Source: Dirofilaria immitis
Taxonomy: Eukaryota; Nematoda; Chromadorea; Rhabditida; Onchocercidae
Assembly: GCA_024305405.1 (NCBI GenBank)
Contig: JAKNDB010000076.1
Coordinates: forward strand, 740,501-804,500
DNA: 64,000 bases
Reading direction: 5' to 3'
This document shows positions 39,201 to 57,092 of the stretch, in pieces (within the stretch, counting starts at the first letter, position 1; the number at the start of each line of letters is the position of its first letter). The notes beneath the pieces are model-generated. The model was given only the letters and a program-made list of their open reading frames with translations, did not search any database and had not been told where the DNA came from. Position numbers and translations under genes: made by a program.

Positions 39201-40044
39201 AAGTGGGCTCAGGTATATAAATTTTTGTTAGAAAATATTATGAGTTGCATAATTGTATAGATCATCATTTTTGTGTACGTAGAAAATAGGTCATCATTTT
39301 TATATATACGTAGAAATTCTAAAGCTTTTCCTATAATATTAATTTTTGAATTTCCTGTTTTACTGAAATTTCTTGTCATTTCCAAATTTTTTTTTCTGTA
39401 CCTATTGTTTTTTAGATTGTAGAACCAGCAGAAACTCCGAGTGAACCGTTACGTTTCGTTGTTGGATTACCACTTGGAATCTCAATAAATATTCTATTGC
39501 ACAATTTTAAAAAAGTGATATTTCTCGGTTCAGAATAAAGGTTGATACTTTTTACTCATTATATTCATAAAAAAGTGTAATGATATTACGTGAGCTTGTT
39601 TCGTTAGGGAGAAAAAATTGTGATTTTCAATTACAAATTTTTCATAGTTTCACGAGGATACTGTAAAACTGTGAAATTCAGATGAAGGTATTTTTGACAA
39701 CTTTTGCTTTATAGTGATAAAAAAAGCGAATTTTACAGACAGATTATCCGGATCGAAGTTCGATTCTATTTTGCCCACGAGAAAATGATTTCAAAGAAAT
39801 TGCTGCGCAGACTTATCGACTTCTTTGCAAAGTAATAGTACAGGCAGATAACCTTTGGTCGGATTCAGCTCGAGTTCGTTTTGGATGTGTGTTGAAATCC
39901 CAGCAATTCGTGGATGTGATATCACCATCCGTCAGCGGCTTCATCCGTTCATCGTGTGTCGCGATAGCGGAATCACCATTTTCAAACAAGCAGGCAGCCA
40001 TGGAAATCCCCATACAACCTATTCAAGCGAAAGCAAGTTGCTAG
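33241..40044 (+). CDS. ints-4: Integrator complex subunit 4 (INTS4)
   Basis: HEAT-repeat scaffold of the Integrator, contacting the INTS9-INTS11 endonuclease that cleaves snRNA and other RNAs. Twenty exons: 33241-33381, 33730-33884, 33973-34206, 34588-34771, 34919-35083, 35423-35502, 35593-35737, 35893-35996, 36060-36263, 36551-36663, 36886-36978, 37113-37255, 37405-37520, 37742-37875, 37952-38122, 38441-38594, 38681-38862, 39017-39212, 39416-39514 and 39739-40044. About 1040 residues (human 963). Recognisable HEAT segments: DRDSRVRIAAVKGLSTM; LRLVDDAFATVCHAI; VTVRATAARLLGDFQQ; the INTS4 signature STGKKLGEDIPVE with SGACGAFVTALEDEFM; DMFNDEIEQVRLDAVRAL; and C-terminal EPAETPSEPLRFVVGLP. Six single-base breaks (missing near 34640, 35952, 36125, 37989 and 38113; extra at 34945-34948) interrupt the frame. 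One base each restores all phases. The N-terminal exons are the least conserved and the start is the least certain part. Confidence 0.9.
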
Positions 40045-42064
40045 AGGATAGCTCCTTGTCTCGTTTGCTTTCGTTTAATCAGTGTAAATAAACCGTCACA
40101 TATCTTATGTCGTTAGAATCTGCTTTCGTTTTGTAATGATGAAATGTGAATAAACTAAAGCATTTTTTTTCCTTTTATGAATGTTGGAGACGAGGAAATT
40201 ACTATAATTTTAATTTAGATTTACTTTTATTTGCTTATTTGACTGTATGCTATTTATTATCACCTTTTAATTTAGTTTTTGCATTTCATATTTCTTTTAG
40301 TTCTAGTAAGGGTTTATAGTTATGTCGAATATAGATGAGTAAAAAAATTTTGCGGATTTTTCCACCTCCACTCGATATAGTTTGGCTGAAGGAAAATTTG
40401 AAGTTCGATAAGTGGAAAATTGAATTGAAATCATGATTAAATTGTCGGTCATTGGTCGTTAGTCTTGAAGATTTGAATTAACTAGTATTAGTATTAATTC
40501 AACCTGCTTTTCGTTTTCTCCAGCTAGTTTTAATAATTGTTTGCTCTAGTCAATTTTTTTTGTTTATAAGAAGTAGGTGTTCGCTTGTTTTAATAAATGT
40601 TAAACGACTTTAGTATCACTCATATATTTTTGATTATAAGCTATCCAAGATTAGATATGATGGCATGGAAAATTGCAAACATTTTGTTTTTTAAATAATT
40701 TATTTTTTTTAAATTGTATTGGTATTTATCAAGATTAACAACTGTTTTGAAATCATGGGAATTGATTTCGAAATCATGTAGGGAGCAAAATTAAAATGCA
40801 ACGTTATTTTCAATTTAATATCGCGATATAAAGAGGAATGAGAACCAGATCTTCCGGATCTTCCGTGGCAGTTTTAATCGGATAATCTTTGGAGAACCTA
40901 CTGAATTTAGATGTGGATTTTTATTAGGATGTTGTAGCGATCACGGAGTTTATTTGCTACGATATTCAGATATTTGGTTCAATATTTCAGTAGCCACAAT
41001 GTGACTTTGCGCTGTGCACTTTAAAGTATTTATCTCTTGAGAGCAATTGGCCAAGCGTTTGATATGATGTCTTGCCAATTTCTAATTTGATTGCGACGAT
41101 TGTGATTGCTTTATTGCTCAAACTTGTTTCTCAATATGACTATTTCCCTTTAGGTGCTCCATTTATTGATAATATGATAATTAGCCGCTGGTAGTATTTC
41201 TGGAATGAATAAATAGGAGCATGTAATACCACAAATCACCTCAGAAATTGACGTCACTTCTTTCCAAGTCATTATTTTTCTCCAAAAATTAATGCTATAC
41301 ATCGCTGATTTCTGGCAGAGGAAATTCATTCTCAGCACATATTTTTGGGTGTTGGAGGGAGAGAGCAGAGGACAATTTTCGCTGCTAATCCTTATAATTC
41401 GTTATGAAAATCTCAATAAACATACTATGGAAAATAAAAATATAGATTCTTTCGAAAATTTATTTTGGACGAATGATTTGAAAGACAGATTGAGATGAGC
41501 ATTCCACTGTTAAAAACCTACTTTTTGTGTTGTTCTATCGAAGAAAGGAAAATGTATAACAGGTCACTGTTGAATTACAAAATTTCCTGATGCCGGAATT
41601 CATTTCTGACATGTTTCTTCCCTTTACTTGTTCATTTCGGCTTCATGTATTTTAATATCGATTTAAATTTACCTCCGAAACCCGAGGAAGTTACATTGCA
41701 CGCAAGCTTGGAGAAGTAATTGAATTACGTTTAAAATTTAACTGCAATAAGAAAATAAAAGAAAATATATTTCATTATTTACAGCTACTATATCTCATTG
41801 TGTTGAATGTATAGTAACAATAATCAAGCACTTTTTGAAATGCAAGATATGCTTTAGCTTCTAACATTAAATCAAGAAAACGGATACCGTATAATAAAAT
41901 GTTTCACTATATAATCATATCATCTGTACATATTCATTATATATATTCATATATCAATCATTTTTAAGGAAATATTTTAAACATCCTCAATTTGATTCTC
42001 ATCTCTTCCAGAAATTCCTAATAATAGATTGCGATAAAATTTGACACTAGATAAAGCATAAGTT
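40045..42064. other. convergent intergenic region INTS4 / isocitrate dehydrogenase
   Basis: Two kilobases containing both 3' UTRs. A candidate polyadenylation signal AATAAA lies near 40149 for INTS4. No further exon, RNA gene or repeat recognised. Confidence 0.5.
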
Positions 42065-44957
42065 TCATTTAGCTAGACATTGCAATTTGCTATCAACAGC
42101 ATGCAAGAAATCTTCTGTGTTCAGATATGTGGCTTGTGTTGCATTTTGCCTTCCATGTATACAAATTGCCAAATCTTTTGTCATCTTTCCTTCTTCAATT
42201 GTTGTAGTACACGCTTTTTCTAGCATATATGCAAACCTGCGGCAAATTTTCGATTATCAGATAAAAATTACCTTTTGTTGACATAATGGATAAACCAAAA
42301 ATATTCCACATGTTAGTAAACGCCACTATGTACTAAATTTACTAGTCTATTTCTCTGGTTAAATAAATTTACACTCCTTATCTGTCACACTTTGATTGTT
42401 ACTTTTCGCCACGTTTTCAGTTTTAAATATAATAATGGAAGCGACCCACCTCCGAAGTTCAGTATTGTTATCCAATTTACCACGGTGATCCAATCCTCTC
42501 GACCAAGCAAAAATGCATGCAACTGGATTTGTTGATGTTGTCTTACCCTTTAAAAATTTTAATCAGCGAATATCTCTTATGTATTCACTCTTAAAACGAA
42601 AATTTTTTCCTAAATTTTTAAAAGCTATGTGAAAAATTCATACCAATCACGAAATTTTACTAAGAATCTTAAACACCACTGCTATATTACTGCAAAAAAT
42701 ACACCAGATAATGCTGTTATCATTAAATGTTATGCTATAATATATAAGAAGTGATAATTACTTTCTGGTGTTCTCGATAATGCCGTGTCACTGTACCATG
42801 AGCTGCTTCTGTTTCTATTGTTTTACCATCTGGACACATTAATACAGAAGTCATTAAGCCTGGCGATCCATAACCTAAGCAATGATATATTTAAGGAGAT
42901 TGAAAGTTTTGAGAGATCTTTCATAACCATATAGGAAATCATTATAAAGCTGATCTTCAAATTGCTCTCTAACCTTGAGCAATGATATCTGACTGTACAT
43001 CACCATCATAATTCTTGCATGCCCAAACAAAGCCACCGGCGCTTTTTAGCATCTAAATTAGCGATTCACATTGGAAATTAAAGAAATTTCAACATTCAGA
43101 CAACGGCGAGAGTACCTGAGCAGCCATATCATCGATCAGTCGATGTTCATACCAAATATTTAATTTCTTGAAATCATTTTCATAGTTCCTAAAACGTTCG
43201 AGCAAATAAACAATTCAGATTTTTTACGACGGAACAAAATAAGATAACATACTTAAAATAAACATCTTCAAAAATATCCTTAAAACGTCCATCATATTTT
43301 TTCAGTATTGTATTCTTTGTAGTGAGATAAAGGGGACGTTTTTTCCATAAAGCATACTGGAAACAGGAATGTGCAAAATCTGTGATGCTCTGAAATACGA
43401 ATGTAACTAATATCAAGTTTTTTTCAATTTAAGAGTCATCATTATAGAATAAAGCTATAAATCTTTCATTAACAACGGGACTTTTCAAAAAATATCTTAT
43501 AAATTCCAAAAATAAACAAATATTATGATTTCCTGACTAAAAGCTGCTCCTGATTTTTTTAAAAGCTGGTCCTATTTGACTCCAAATTATAGTTTTTGGC
43601 CTCGTTCACTTTAGCAAAATAAAAGATTTTCCAACTTTTTCAACTCTTGTCTCTTTAGCAGAATGTTTTAAATATTTTCCATAATGTTTCATTATCATAG
43701 ATTTTTAAAAGGTACTTCATCCGTATTATACATTCCCATTATAACACCATCACTTTTATTGAATGTAAATATATCGTATCGCTTATAATTTCCGTTAATG
43801 ATTTCACAAAGTTGAAATTTCGTACCCTTTTTCACAGTAACATCCGTCGCTTTATACTGTAAAATATCGGTACATATAAAAGACATTGATATTTATGGAT
43901 TTGATAGAAGCATGAAAATCAGAACAACTGCAAACGAGTGTTTTTCTCATTTCTTCCAGCCACTTCTTTTCCAAGTAATACTCAATTTCACAAATAGCTT
44001 CGCCTCATAATGAAATTCGCGCATTGCCATTGCTAGACGCTGAATATATTTTTCAATTTCCTTTTGGTAAAAGATATATTTAGCGTTACAAACCATAATT
44101 TACCTGATCACCAAATGCGTGCCGTCCAATGATAATGGATTCTTTCCAGGTAGGAATAAGTCTTGGTATATTCTTACATAAAATTGGTTCACGAAAAATA
44201 GTTCCGTTGAGAAAATTCCGCAATGTACCATTTGGACTTGGCCACATCTTTTTAAATTAAATTCTTTGACCCTGTAAAAAATATTTCATTTAATGAATTT
44301 TATTTTGTCCAAATATTCGTTATTGAAAATGCGTTGATCCATTTGAAAATGCATAAAAATAAGAAGGAGTAAATATTAAAATCAGTGCGATCACGATAAA
44401 TATGTAATTGAATCTCTTAATTTACGATATAAATATGTTTCCTAATAGATACTGGTATAAAAACTCACCTAGCTTCATCAGGTGTAATCGTTGCACATTT
44501 TATCCCAACATTGTATTTCTTAATTGCTTCAGCGGCTTCCAGTGTTACTTTGTCATCGGTTCTGTCGCGATTTGGCAGGCCAAGATCATAATATTTTATA
44601 TCGATGTCCAAATATGGTATTATTAACTAAAAATGACGAAGTCATGAACCACTGTAATATTTTTAATTAGCCAATACATATAAAAACTGAACCGAATACA
44701 TCCAAAGTGATAAAACTGGATTTTGCTTTCACCTAGTCCAGAAATATCCTATTATGTCTTGGAGCATTCCGAATAACCCGAAAATGTGCTACTACCTTTT
44801 CCTTAATTTCTTTCCAAATAATTCTTGTCATCTCATCACCATCTAAATCCACAACTGCGTTTGCCACTTTGATTTTATTCTTCATATACCAGCCCATCAT
44901 TGTCAAGCATCGTATCTGTCTGTTTACTAAACTTAACGAACTCAGTTTAATCGACAT
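42065..44957 (-). CDS. idh-2: NADP-dependent isocitrate dehydrogenase, probably mitochondrial
   Basis: Oxidative decarboxylation of isocitrate to 2-oxoglutarate with NADPH production. Ten exons (minus strand): 44957-44796, 44627-44469, 44271-44104, 43856-43716, 43389-43253, 43188-43116, 43052-42974, 42874-42762, 42547-42450 and 42236-42065. About 433 residues. Seen: [50 protein letters not shown]; the substrate loop [108 protein letters not shown]. The basic, acid-free first 30 residues ([18 protein letters not shown]) look like a mitochondrial presequence, and no C-terminal peroxisomal SKL is present; cytosolic location remains possible. Two single-base breaks: an extra G in exon 2 (plus-strand CCC 44580-44582) and a missing A in exon 3 (plus T-run 44249-44253). 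An acceptor GTTACAG ends at 44968. Confidence 0.93.
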
Positions 44958-44967
44958 TTTCTTCTAT

Positions 44968-44975
44968 CTGTAACG
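44968..44975 (-). promoter_or_regulatory. probable spliced-leader acceptor of isocitrate dehydrogenase
   Basis: GTTACAG on the minus strand ends at 44968, ten bases before the ATG. Consistent with trans-splicing; inferred from position only. Confidence 0.45.
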
Positions 44976-45687
44976 GAACAGAATATAGTTGTTCATTTAG
45001 CAATAGTTTAAATTCACTTATTACTGAGCATTTCTTTCGTTATATGACGGAAAGAAAATTTTTCGAATACTTGTATGAGGAGGACAATTAGTTGAGGATA
45101 TATTACAGACAACAGTATAAACTTGTGAATATCATGCAGTAAAATGGCTATCATATTCTTTCCAATTTCCTCACCGCTAATTGTCGTTTTGAATTTACTG
45201 CCTTGAAAATCTTAGCTCGATTCATTCTTCCACACTTACAGATTATATCTCTGAGATTTCTTGATCAATTTTAAAATTACAAAAATACACGTATACTGTT
45301 GTCGTATATACACAATAAAATAATATAGAAGTGATGAGTAGATGGAACAAAAATGTCGCCAACTTCAGGAAAAACTAGAAATATTTGGAGAATAGATGGC
45401 ATCTATTCTCCAAGATTTGTTTTCCTAAGACAACTACAAAGGAGAAATTGCTAAAATTGGAGCTAATACAAATGAATTTCGTGTTCAACAGATTGGTCGT
45501 TTCAAAGAAAAGAAAAAGAGGAACAGTGGAACAGTGAAATTAGATTATACAGTACATACTGAAAATATTAAATTCCATCATGTGTATTATAAATATTGCT
45601 TTAATATCTTGATATAATCAACGGTATCAAAACAAAAAAATTTCATATATTCTAAATTAATTCGAAAATTCGAGAATTAAGAAAAGT
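44976..45687. other. intergenic, with one inverted repeat
   Basis: Upstream of the isocitrate dehydrogenase gene. Apart from the palindrome at 45385-45413, nothing was recognised. Confidence 0.45.
45385..45413. repeat. perfect inverted repeat, 14-bp arms
   Basis: TTGGAGAATAGATG, one central G, then the exact reverse complement. Cruciform or hairpin capable. No flanking duplication seen. Confidence 0.9.
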
Positions 45688-46056
45688 TCAAAGAAAAATA
45701 ACAAATATTTGAATAGTATCAAAGAAAAATAACAAATATTTGAGTAGAAAAATAACAAATATTTGAGTAGAAACTAAACATGCATTTAGATGCAGAACTA
45801 CACCTCCAAAAATCTCATCAAGCATTACTTCTTCTAAAATGTTTCTGATTTTAATAATAATATAATATGAAATCTTTTTATATGTCAAAACTTCATTTCG
45901 AATATAAAACAACTGACCAAATTGAGGATTTCTAAATACTAATTTCAATGCTATGTTGTTCTCTTTCACTGAGTAAATTCGAATTCCTTCAAATAAATCT
46001 AAAAATTCCAAATTTATTCCCCATCTTATTTTATCGCAAGATTTTAAGATGGACAT
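45688..46056 (-). CDS. unassigned 122-codon open frame, possibly one exon of a gene
   Basis: Longest uninterrupted frame in the gap between isocitrate dehydrogenase and DDX52. The ATG at 46056 follows directly on TTTATCAG, an acceptor-like sequence. The first 65 residues look protein-like (IRIYSVKENNIALKLVF, then FGQLFYIRNEVL), a strand pattern faintly reminiscent of RWD-type kinetochore proteins, but I cannot assign a family. The C-terminal third is encoded by a short tandem repeat (QIFVIF repeated), so the real gene, if any, may splice out or end before it. Confidence 0.3.
   Translation of the reverse strand: MSILKSCDKIRWGINLEFLDLFEGIRIYSVKENNIALKLVFRNPQFGQLFYIRNEVLTYKKISYYIIIKIRNILEEVMLDEIFGGVVLHLNACLVSTQIFVIFLLKYLLFFFDTIQIFVIFL
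45689..45772. repeat. tandem repeat AAAGAAAAATAACAAATATTTGA
   Basis: Three imperfect copies, with starts about 32 and then 24 bases apart, of a word AAAAATAACAAATATTTGAGTAG. It overlaps the 3' end of the open frame 45688-46056. Confidence 0.85.
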
Positions 46057-47179
46057 CTGATAAATGAAACAACGGAAGATCCATGTTTTTCAAAATTTCT
46101 GCTCATAAGAGATAATCTGTGAAAGCCAGATCCAGTATCTTTCCGGAAACCAATATTATCAAGCAGAAAAATCAGTTTTGCTTTGACTCTTATTATATCT
46201 ATACATATAATGCTACAATATACTAAATTTTTAGATTCAGATTTCTTGAGTAGAATGGCCCGAAATCAACACCACAATGACATTAAATTTAACATATAAG
46301 AGAAAGTATTCCTAACAAAAGTTATGAGATATACTCCATGTTTTCAAATTTCCAAATAATTTTTACTAGAAAATAGTTGACTTTCTAGATTTCTAGATTG
46401 CTAATTTCTAATTCCAAACTATATTTAGTGCTAAACAAGCTAGCCGTTATAAACACTGGTTTCAGAATAATATCGAAAAGCAATACGTTAAATATTCCTA
46501 CTTTTAACAATCTTTTCTTAGCTCATTTTTTAATTTCATAATTATTTCAACATCAGTATCTTAAATAAAACTATGACATTATTTTTTTCTAAGCATTTCG
46601 AAGAAAAATAAAACTATTTTTTGAGGGATCGCCAAATCGTATGAAACATAGCTAATACGTTCAAATATTTTAACAACAGAAAACTGCCAGAAAGAATTAA
46701 TAAAACTGTTCTAGGCAAATGGTTAATTTTGAGAATTAAATATTTCCAATTAATTACCTCAAGACATTATACAATTCAAACATGAAATAATGCACAACAT
46801 TAAATATTCATGTAGTAGTATAGAATAATAAGTCAATGACATTCTGGATTTATCCAGTTAAATAAAAAATTGAGAGAAATGATTTCAATTTTAGCAGACA
46901 AAATAACAAAAGTAATAAAACAAAAACAAGAAAACAGATCCAAATATCAATCTTTCCTCAATACCACTTTCTTCTCTCGTCTAGCCTTTTTCTTGTCTTT
47001 CATTCTTTTTTCATCCGCTTGTTTTATAAAACCAATATTTTTTCGATTCGGGGCATGTCTCAATAATTTTTTTCTCTATCCTACAAATGATAGTAGCGTA
47101 AAATTCAAAATAACAAAGTAAGAAATAATAGTGTTAATTTTTTTAACGTCAGTCACAAAAGAATTCTTATGCAGCAAAA
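46057..47179. other. intergenic, nothing recognised
   Basis: AT-rich gap 3' of DDX52. A plus-strand open frame at 46870-47121 has no family and no splice context. Confidence 0.45.
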
Positions 47180-50100
47180 TTACTTTGTTGGCTTTCGCAG
47201 CCTTAAAGTATATTCTGGAACTTCAAAACCCGCTTGTTTAATGACTGTTGCGATTGGACGGATAAAGTTCAAATCATTTTCGGTAAAATATGTAACTGCA
47301 TGCCCTTGCCGCCCAGCTCGTCCTGTGCGACCTATTCATCAAAATTTAATGGATTCTATATTGCTGAAAATTATATTGCTAGAATTAAGACTCCTTGAAA
47401 AACTAGATATTTTTTTAAAAAACAGGCATAAATTTTTAAAATATTCTTGAAAAATGAATTTGTCAGCTTAAAACTGAAAACTAAGAAAAAAATGCCATTT
47501 AAGGGCAACTGCCTTTACTGAATACTATATAAATCTTTATGCTGTTCGTTACTTTTACAAAAATGTTACCAATTCGATGAATATAACTAATAATCGAAGT
47601 TGGAAGATCGAAATTGACCACCAGATTTATTCCACTCAAATCCAATCCACGACCTATCAAATCCGTACATACTAAAAGCCAAATCTGCCCACTGCGAAAT
47701 TCGGCAATTGCAGATTCACGCTATAAAAGCACAAAACTATCAAACTCGAACAACTCCTTCTAATGAAATATTGCAGTAACCGACAACTGATAAGCAGCCA
47801 AGAAGTTATATCAGAAGCAAAGTTTGGAATAAAAGAAACTTATACCTCAACCTCAGCCTTTTCACTTGATATCATTTTCACAGGTATTGGCGGTTGAAAT
47901 GATTCTATAATTGAGACTAGCTGCCGTGCTCGTAATTTACTCTGCCAAAAATCTTATTATCATGGAAGAGATATTATGCAAAATAAACATGATTTGTTGA
48001 ACACGGTCAAAAATAAATTATTAGTTGGTCAGAAAATTAAATCCCATTTGCCGATATGATCAGGAATGCGAATAATTCAGATAAAACATCATCATTAACT
48101 AAAAGAAATGTTTCCAAAAACATAAAAATTGAAAACCAAGAAACCTGAACAAAAACTAGCGCTGGAAGTTCGAAACTGTTTTGGAATAATGCTTTTAGGC
48201 CTATAATTTTACCGTGTTCGGATCCAGCAAAATTAGTTCTTGTTTCACACTGTTAACTGCAGAATTTCTAAAACCATTTCATTTGTAAATTTCATACTAA
48301 TTGGTCCTCATTTATGATTAACAAAATATCATCAAACACGACACATGAAAAAATGAAGGAAAGCGAAAACACAACAACAACAATCTCAAATTTCATCCAG
48401 AACTAAGTTTGAAACACTTCCAAAAAGGTTGAAATATCTAAATTATTTTAAGCACTGGAAATTTTACAAATCTAAACAAAATGATTTATTAAATTTTAAT
48501 GAAATGAGACGCAAAAACTACAGGGAAAAATATTCTTACCGCGTACCAATACAAATCGTAACCATATCATAAAGATTCCTTTTGCACCAATCTTCAACTT
48601 CATATGAAAATGTTGCACTGAAAAAGGCACGACGCACAAAATTTCCACTGCACATTTCATATATCTTTGCAAGCTGCAAACAATTTATATCCTATATGAA
48701 CTCAGGCATATCATTTATTGCTCTGACAATTTTCTAAATCTGAATCATACTTAAAAAGGAAGCATTATTTTTACCTGATTCCTGAAACATTTGTTATCTC
48801 CTTCCGTGTTATCAAAAAGTCTATCACTTTCATCAATAACAAGCCAATTTAGTCCATCCGATAATATTTCTTTATTTTTCTTCAAAGCATAAATTAATTT
48901 ATTTGGTGTCGAAATAACGATATTTGCTGCAAAAGTTAAAAGAGGTTGGGACGAAGAAACTAATTTCAAATAATTTTATGTGCGAATAAGCTTCCCTTAA
49001 ATAAAAACTTGTAATAAAATTAAATATAAATGGCATTGTATCAATCCGTTGCCAATAATTTCAGATTACTGAATATCAATAGATGATTTTCTTTAGGTAA
49101 TTGTCATGATAAAATTAATGAAACAAAAAGCAAATTGCACTACTTTAAAGTCAAAATAATATGAATACATGAAATTTAAAAGTTCAAAAAACATGAAATT
49201 TAAGAGTAAGTTTAACATACTATTCATCGGGATTTCGTCTTTTTCCAGAAAAGAACATGAAACAGGCAGATTTTGAGAAATTTTCAGGAACTGGACATAT
49301 GTCTGAAAATTGATTTTGGGACAATATTTGTGATTCAACTATAAAAGAAAATTCGTATTTAAATAACCTGTTTAGCAAGTTCGTGTGTCGGCTCAAGTAC
49401 TATAGCATTCAAGATCGGATATTGGCCTTCTGCGACATGACTTTTGCAAAATATGACATCAAAAACAATCGGTACGGCAAAAGCTAATGTCTTTCCAGAG
49501 CCTGAAGAAAGGTCTTCTCATGAATTAGAATTCATTTTTGGACGAAGATTGCACATAAGAATAATAGAAATGTGAGCAAATTGATGGACGAAAAACAGGA
49601 TCATATGAAAATTCTTAAAGGAAAATGCACCTGTTGGAGCGCTACATAATAAGTCTCTTTTCTGCATCATCACCGGAATGGCTTGCATCTGGATTGGAGT
49701 TGGTTCCATCACACCAAATTCTCGCAAGTTACTGACAAGTTCTTGCGGCAACCCATCAATCTCAGTAAAATGTATCAGAGGATCAGGAATATTATCACCC
49801 CAAACAAAAATGCGATTTAATTTGCGCAAATGTGCGATCTAAACATAGATAACCTCATAATTACAAATAGCATCAAATTTCATTTTACTGAAAATACTCA
49901 AAAAGAACAAATATTCACCTGTTCTCTCTTTACAGCCAAACTTCGATTTTTTCCTTTTTTTGGAAACGCTTTCAAGTCCTTCAAGGATTTCAGGTTCTGA
50001 AGAGAGAGATTAAAAGCGCAAAAACGAATCATATAATTGTATGCGGTATACAACATGAAAGATCAGAAAAAACAGTAAATTTTCATAACAAGGTACAAAT

Positions 50101-50774
50101 GAAATGGATTTATATTTTGCAAAAACTGTTTTCGGCAGTTTTTCAACTCCATGTATGTTATCAAGTATCGAAAGCACTACGATGATCATAAACATCTTTG
50201 CATATCATATATAGATTCGGATATTTTGAAATTATTCTGACATACATTCATATACTTGAACTGCCGCATACATAAATCGGAGGTGTTCTTTCTATTTTAA
50301 AAGATTAATAACCTTGTTCAGATGTTACTAAACTACTGCTTGTCTCATTGCCTCGTTTTTTATTTCTCTTGTATTCTTCTTTGCGATCATTTGGTAGTAC
50401 TCGTCTAAGCAATAACCTGTGATCAGCTGAAATTCATCAAATAAGCAGCGATTTTAAATCGGCTTATTTGAAATTGATGCAATTTGTAATTTTAAATCGG
50501 TACTTCCCAGTTAACTTTCCAACTCCATCTTTAGCATTCACGTCTGAACCAGTTACTTGATAATGTGTAAATGTAATATATATAAAACTGAAAGATTTTC
50601 AATACATAAGGTGCTTTGATACGGTAGAAACCACAACTTTCTTTATGCCTACACAGTCATAATCTGGTCAAAGTCAATAACAGATTATATTACTTTTATC
50701 ATTTCGTTGCCATAATTGACTTTTCTTAATCCCAAAAGTCAACTTTTGAACAATTCATCGGTAGATTGTTTCAT
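47180..50774 (-). CDS. DDX52: DEAD-box RNA helicase DDX52/Rok1
   Basis: Nucleolar ATP-dependent helicase of small-subunit ribosome biogenesis. Thirteen exons (minus strand): 50774-50694, 50555-50504, 50416-50313, 49996-49919, 49838-49631, 49501-49368, 49302-49221, 48926-48775, 48673-48540, 48267-48145, 47941-47846, 47720-47570 and 47331-47180. About 515 residues. Motifs in order: Q motif EPTPIQMQAIPVM; I SAPTGSGKTLAF; Ia EPTHELAKQ (usual PTREL has Arg, here His); Ib STPNKLIYAL; II VIDESD, the DDX52-type variant of DEAD; III FSATFSYEVEDW; IV PALVFVQ; V CTDLIGRGLDL; VI HRIGRTGRAGRQG. The end is KQAGFEVPEY. The first two exons are inferred from phase and weak similarity (DELFKKLTFG). Three single-base breaks: missing in exon 1 (plus T-run 50743-50746) and exon 10 (plus A-run 48229-48232), extra in exon 4 (plus T-run 49955-49961). 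The ATG directly abuts a TTTCAG acceptor; NSUN2 ends 701 bases upstream. Confidence 0.9.
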
Positions 50775-50783
50775 CTGAAATTC
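50775..50783 (-). promoter_or_regulatory. probable spliced-leader acceptor abutting the DDX52 ATG
   Basis: On the minus strand AATTTCAG is followed immediately by ATG at 50774. Together with the same-strand NSUN2 gene 701 bases upstream, this suits a downstream operon gene matured by trans-splicing. Inference. Confidence 0.5.
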
Positions 50784-51475
50784 AACACAATAAACTGAAA
50801 CTGTTATCTTTAACATTAATCATCAGAAAAGCAACTAAATCATCGCTTACACTAAAGTTAAAATGAAATAAAAGCATAATTAAAGGTATGAAAAGATATT
50901 AAAATGGTAAACACTTTGAAAAAGTCACAATAACAATAAAATATTAGGAATTAAATCATGTAATTAATTAGACGCGCAATCTTATTATATCTTTATTTCA
51001 ACATACCAATTATTCGAAACAGGCGTATCAAATTAAAAGCTCGATCAATTTAAAAACAACTGCGGAAAGAAGTTCACAACGATTCCTTGAACGATTTTTT
51101 TAATACCAGAAATTCAGAGCACATGTGAATCTATCATAACTTATAATAAGAACATAGAGAAAAGAGAAAGCTTTTTCAAGTTGTTGAATACTTTGAACTT
51201 TATCCTCAATCTTGTTGTCTTCTTTTTTTTAAATTATTTCTTGGTGAACACTGCTTAATATTTTTTCTCATTCATCGATTTGATCTGATTTTTGTAGAAT
51301 TCTGCGTTTTTGGTTTCTTTTTTATCGTAAACTATTTTTGACTGCCGCTTGGTCCACATAACACTTTCTTAAAAATTTATTGATTTAATTCTTTATCCAC
51401 ATTTTACTATATAATGACAATAATGATAATATAATCAATACCCATTAAAAATAAAAATAAAAAGGAAGGAAAAAA
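50784..51475. other. spacer between NSUN2 and DDX52
   Basis: About 0.7 kb between two minus-strand genes. Would hold the NSUN2 3' UTR. No exon recognised. Confidence 0.45.

Positions 51476-57092
<5,617 letters not shown>

Noticed and set aside
47169..47450. Plus-strand 93-codon open frame
   Set aside because: It is the antisense of the last DDX52 exon, which reads RTGRAGRQGHAVTYF on the other strand.
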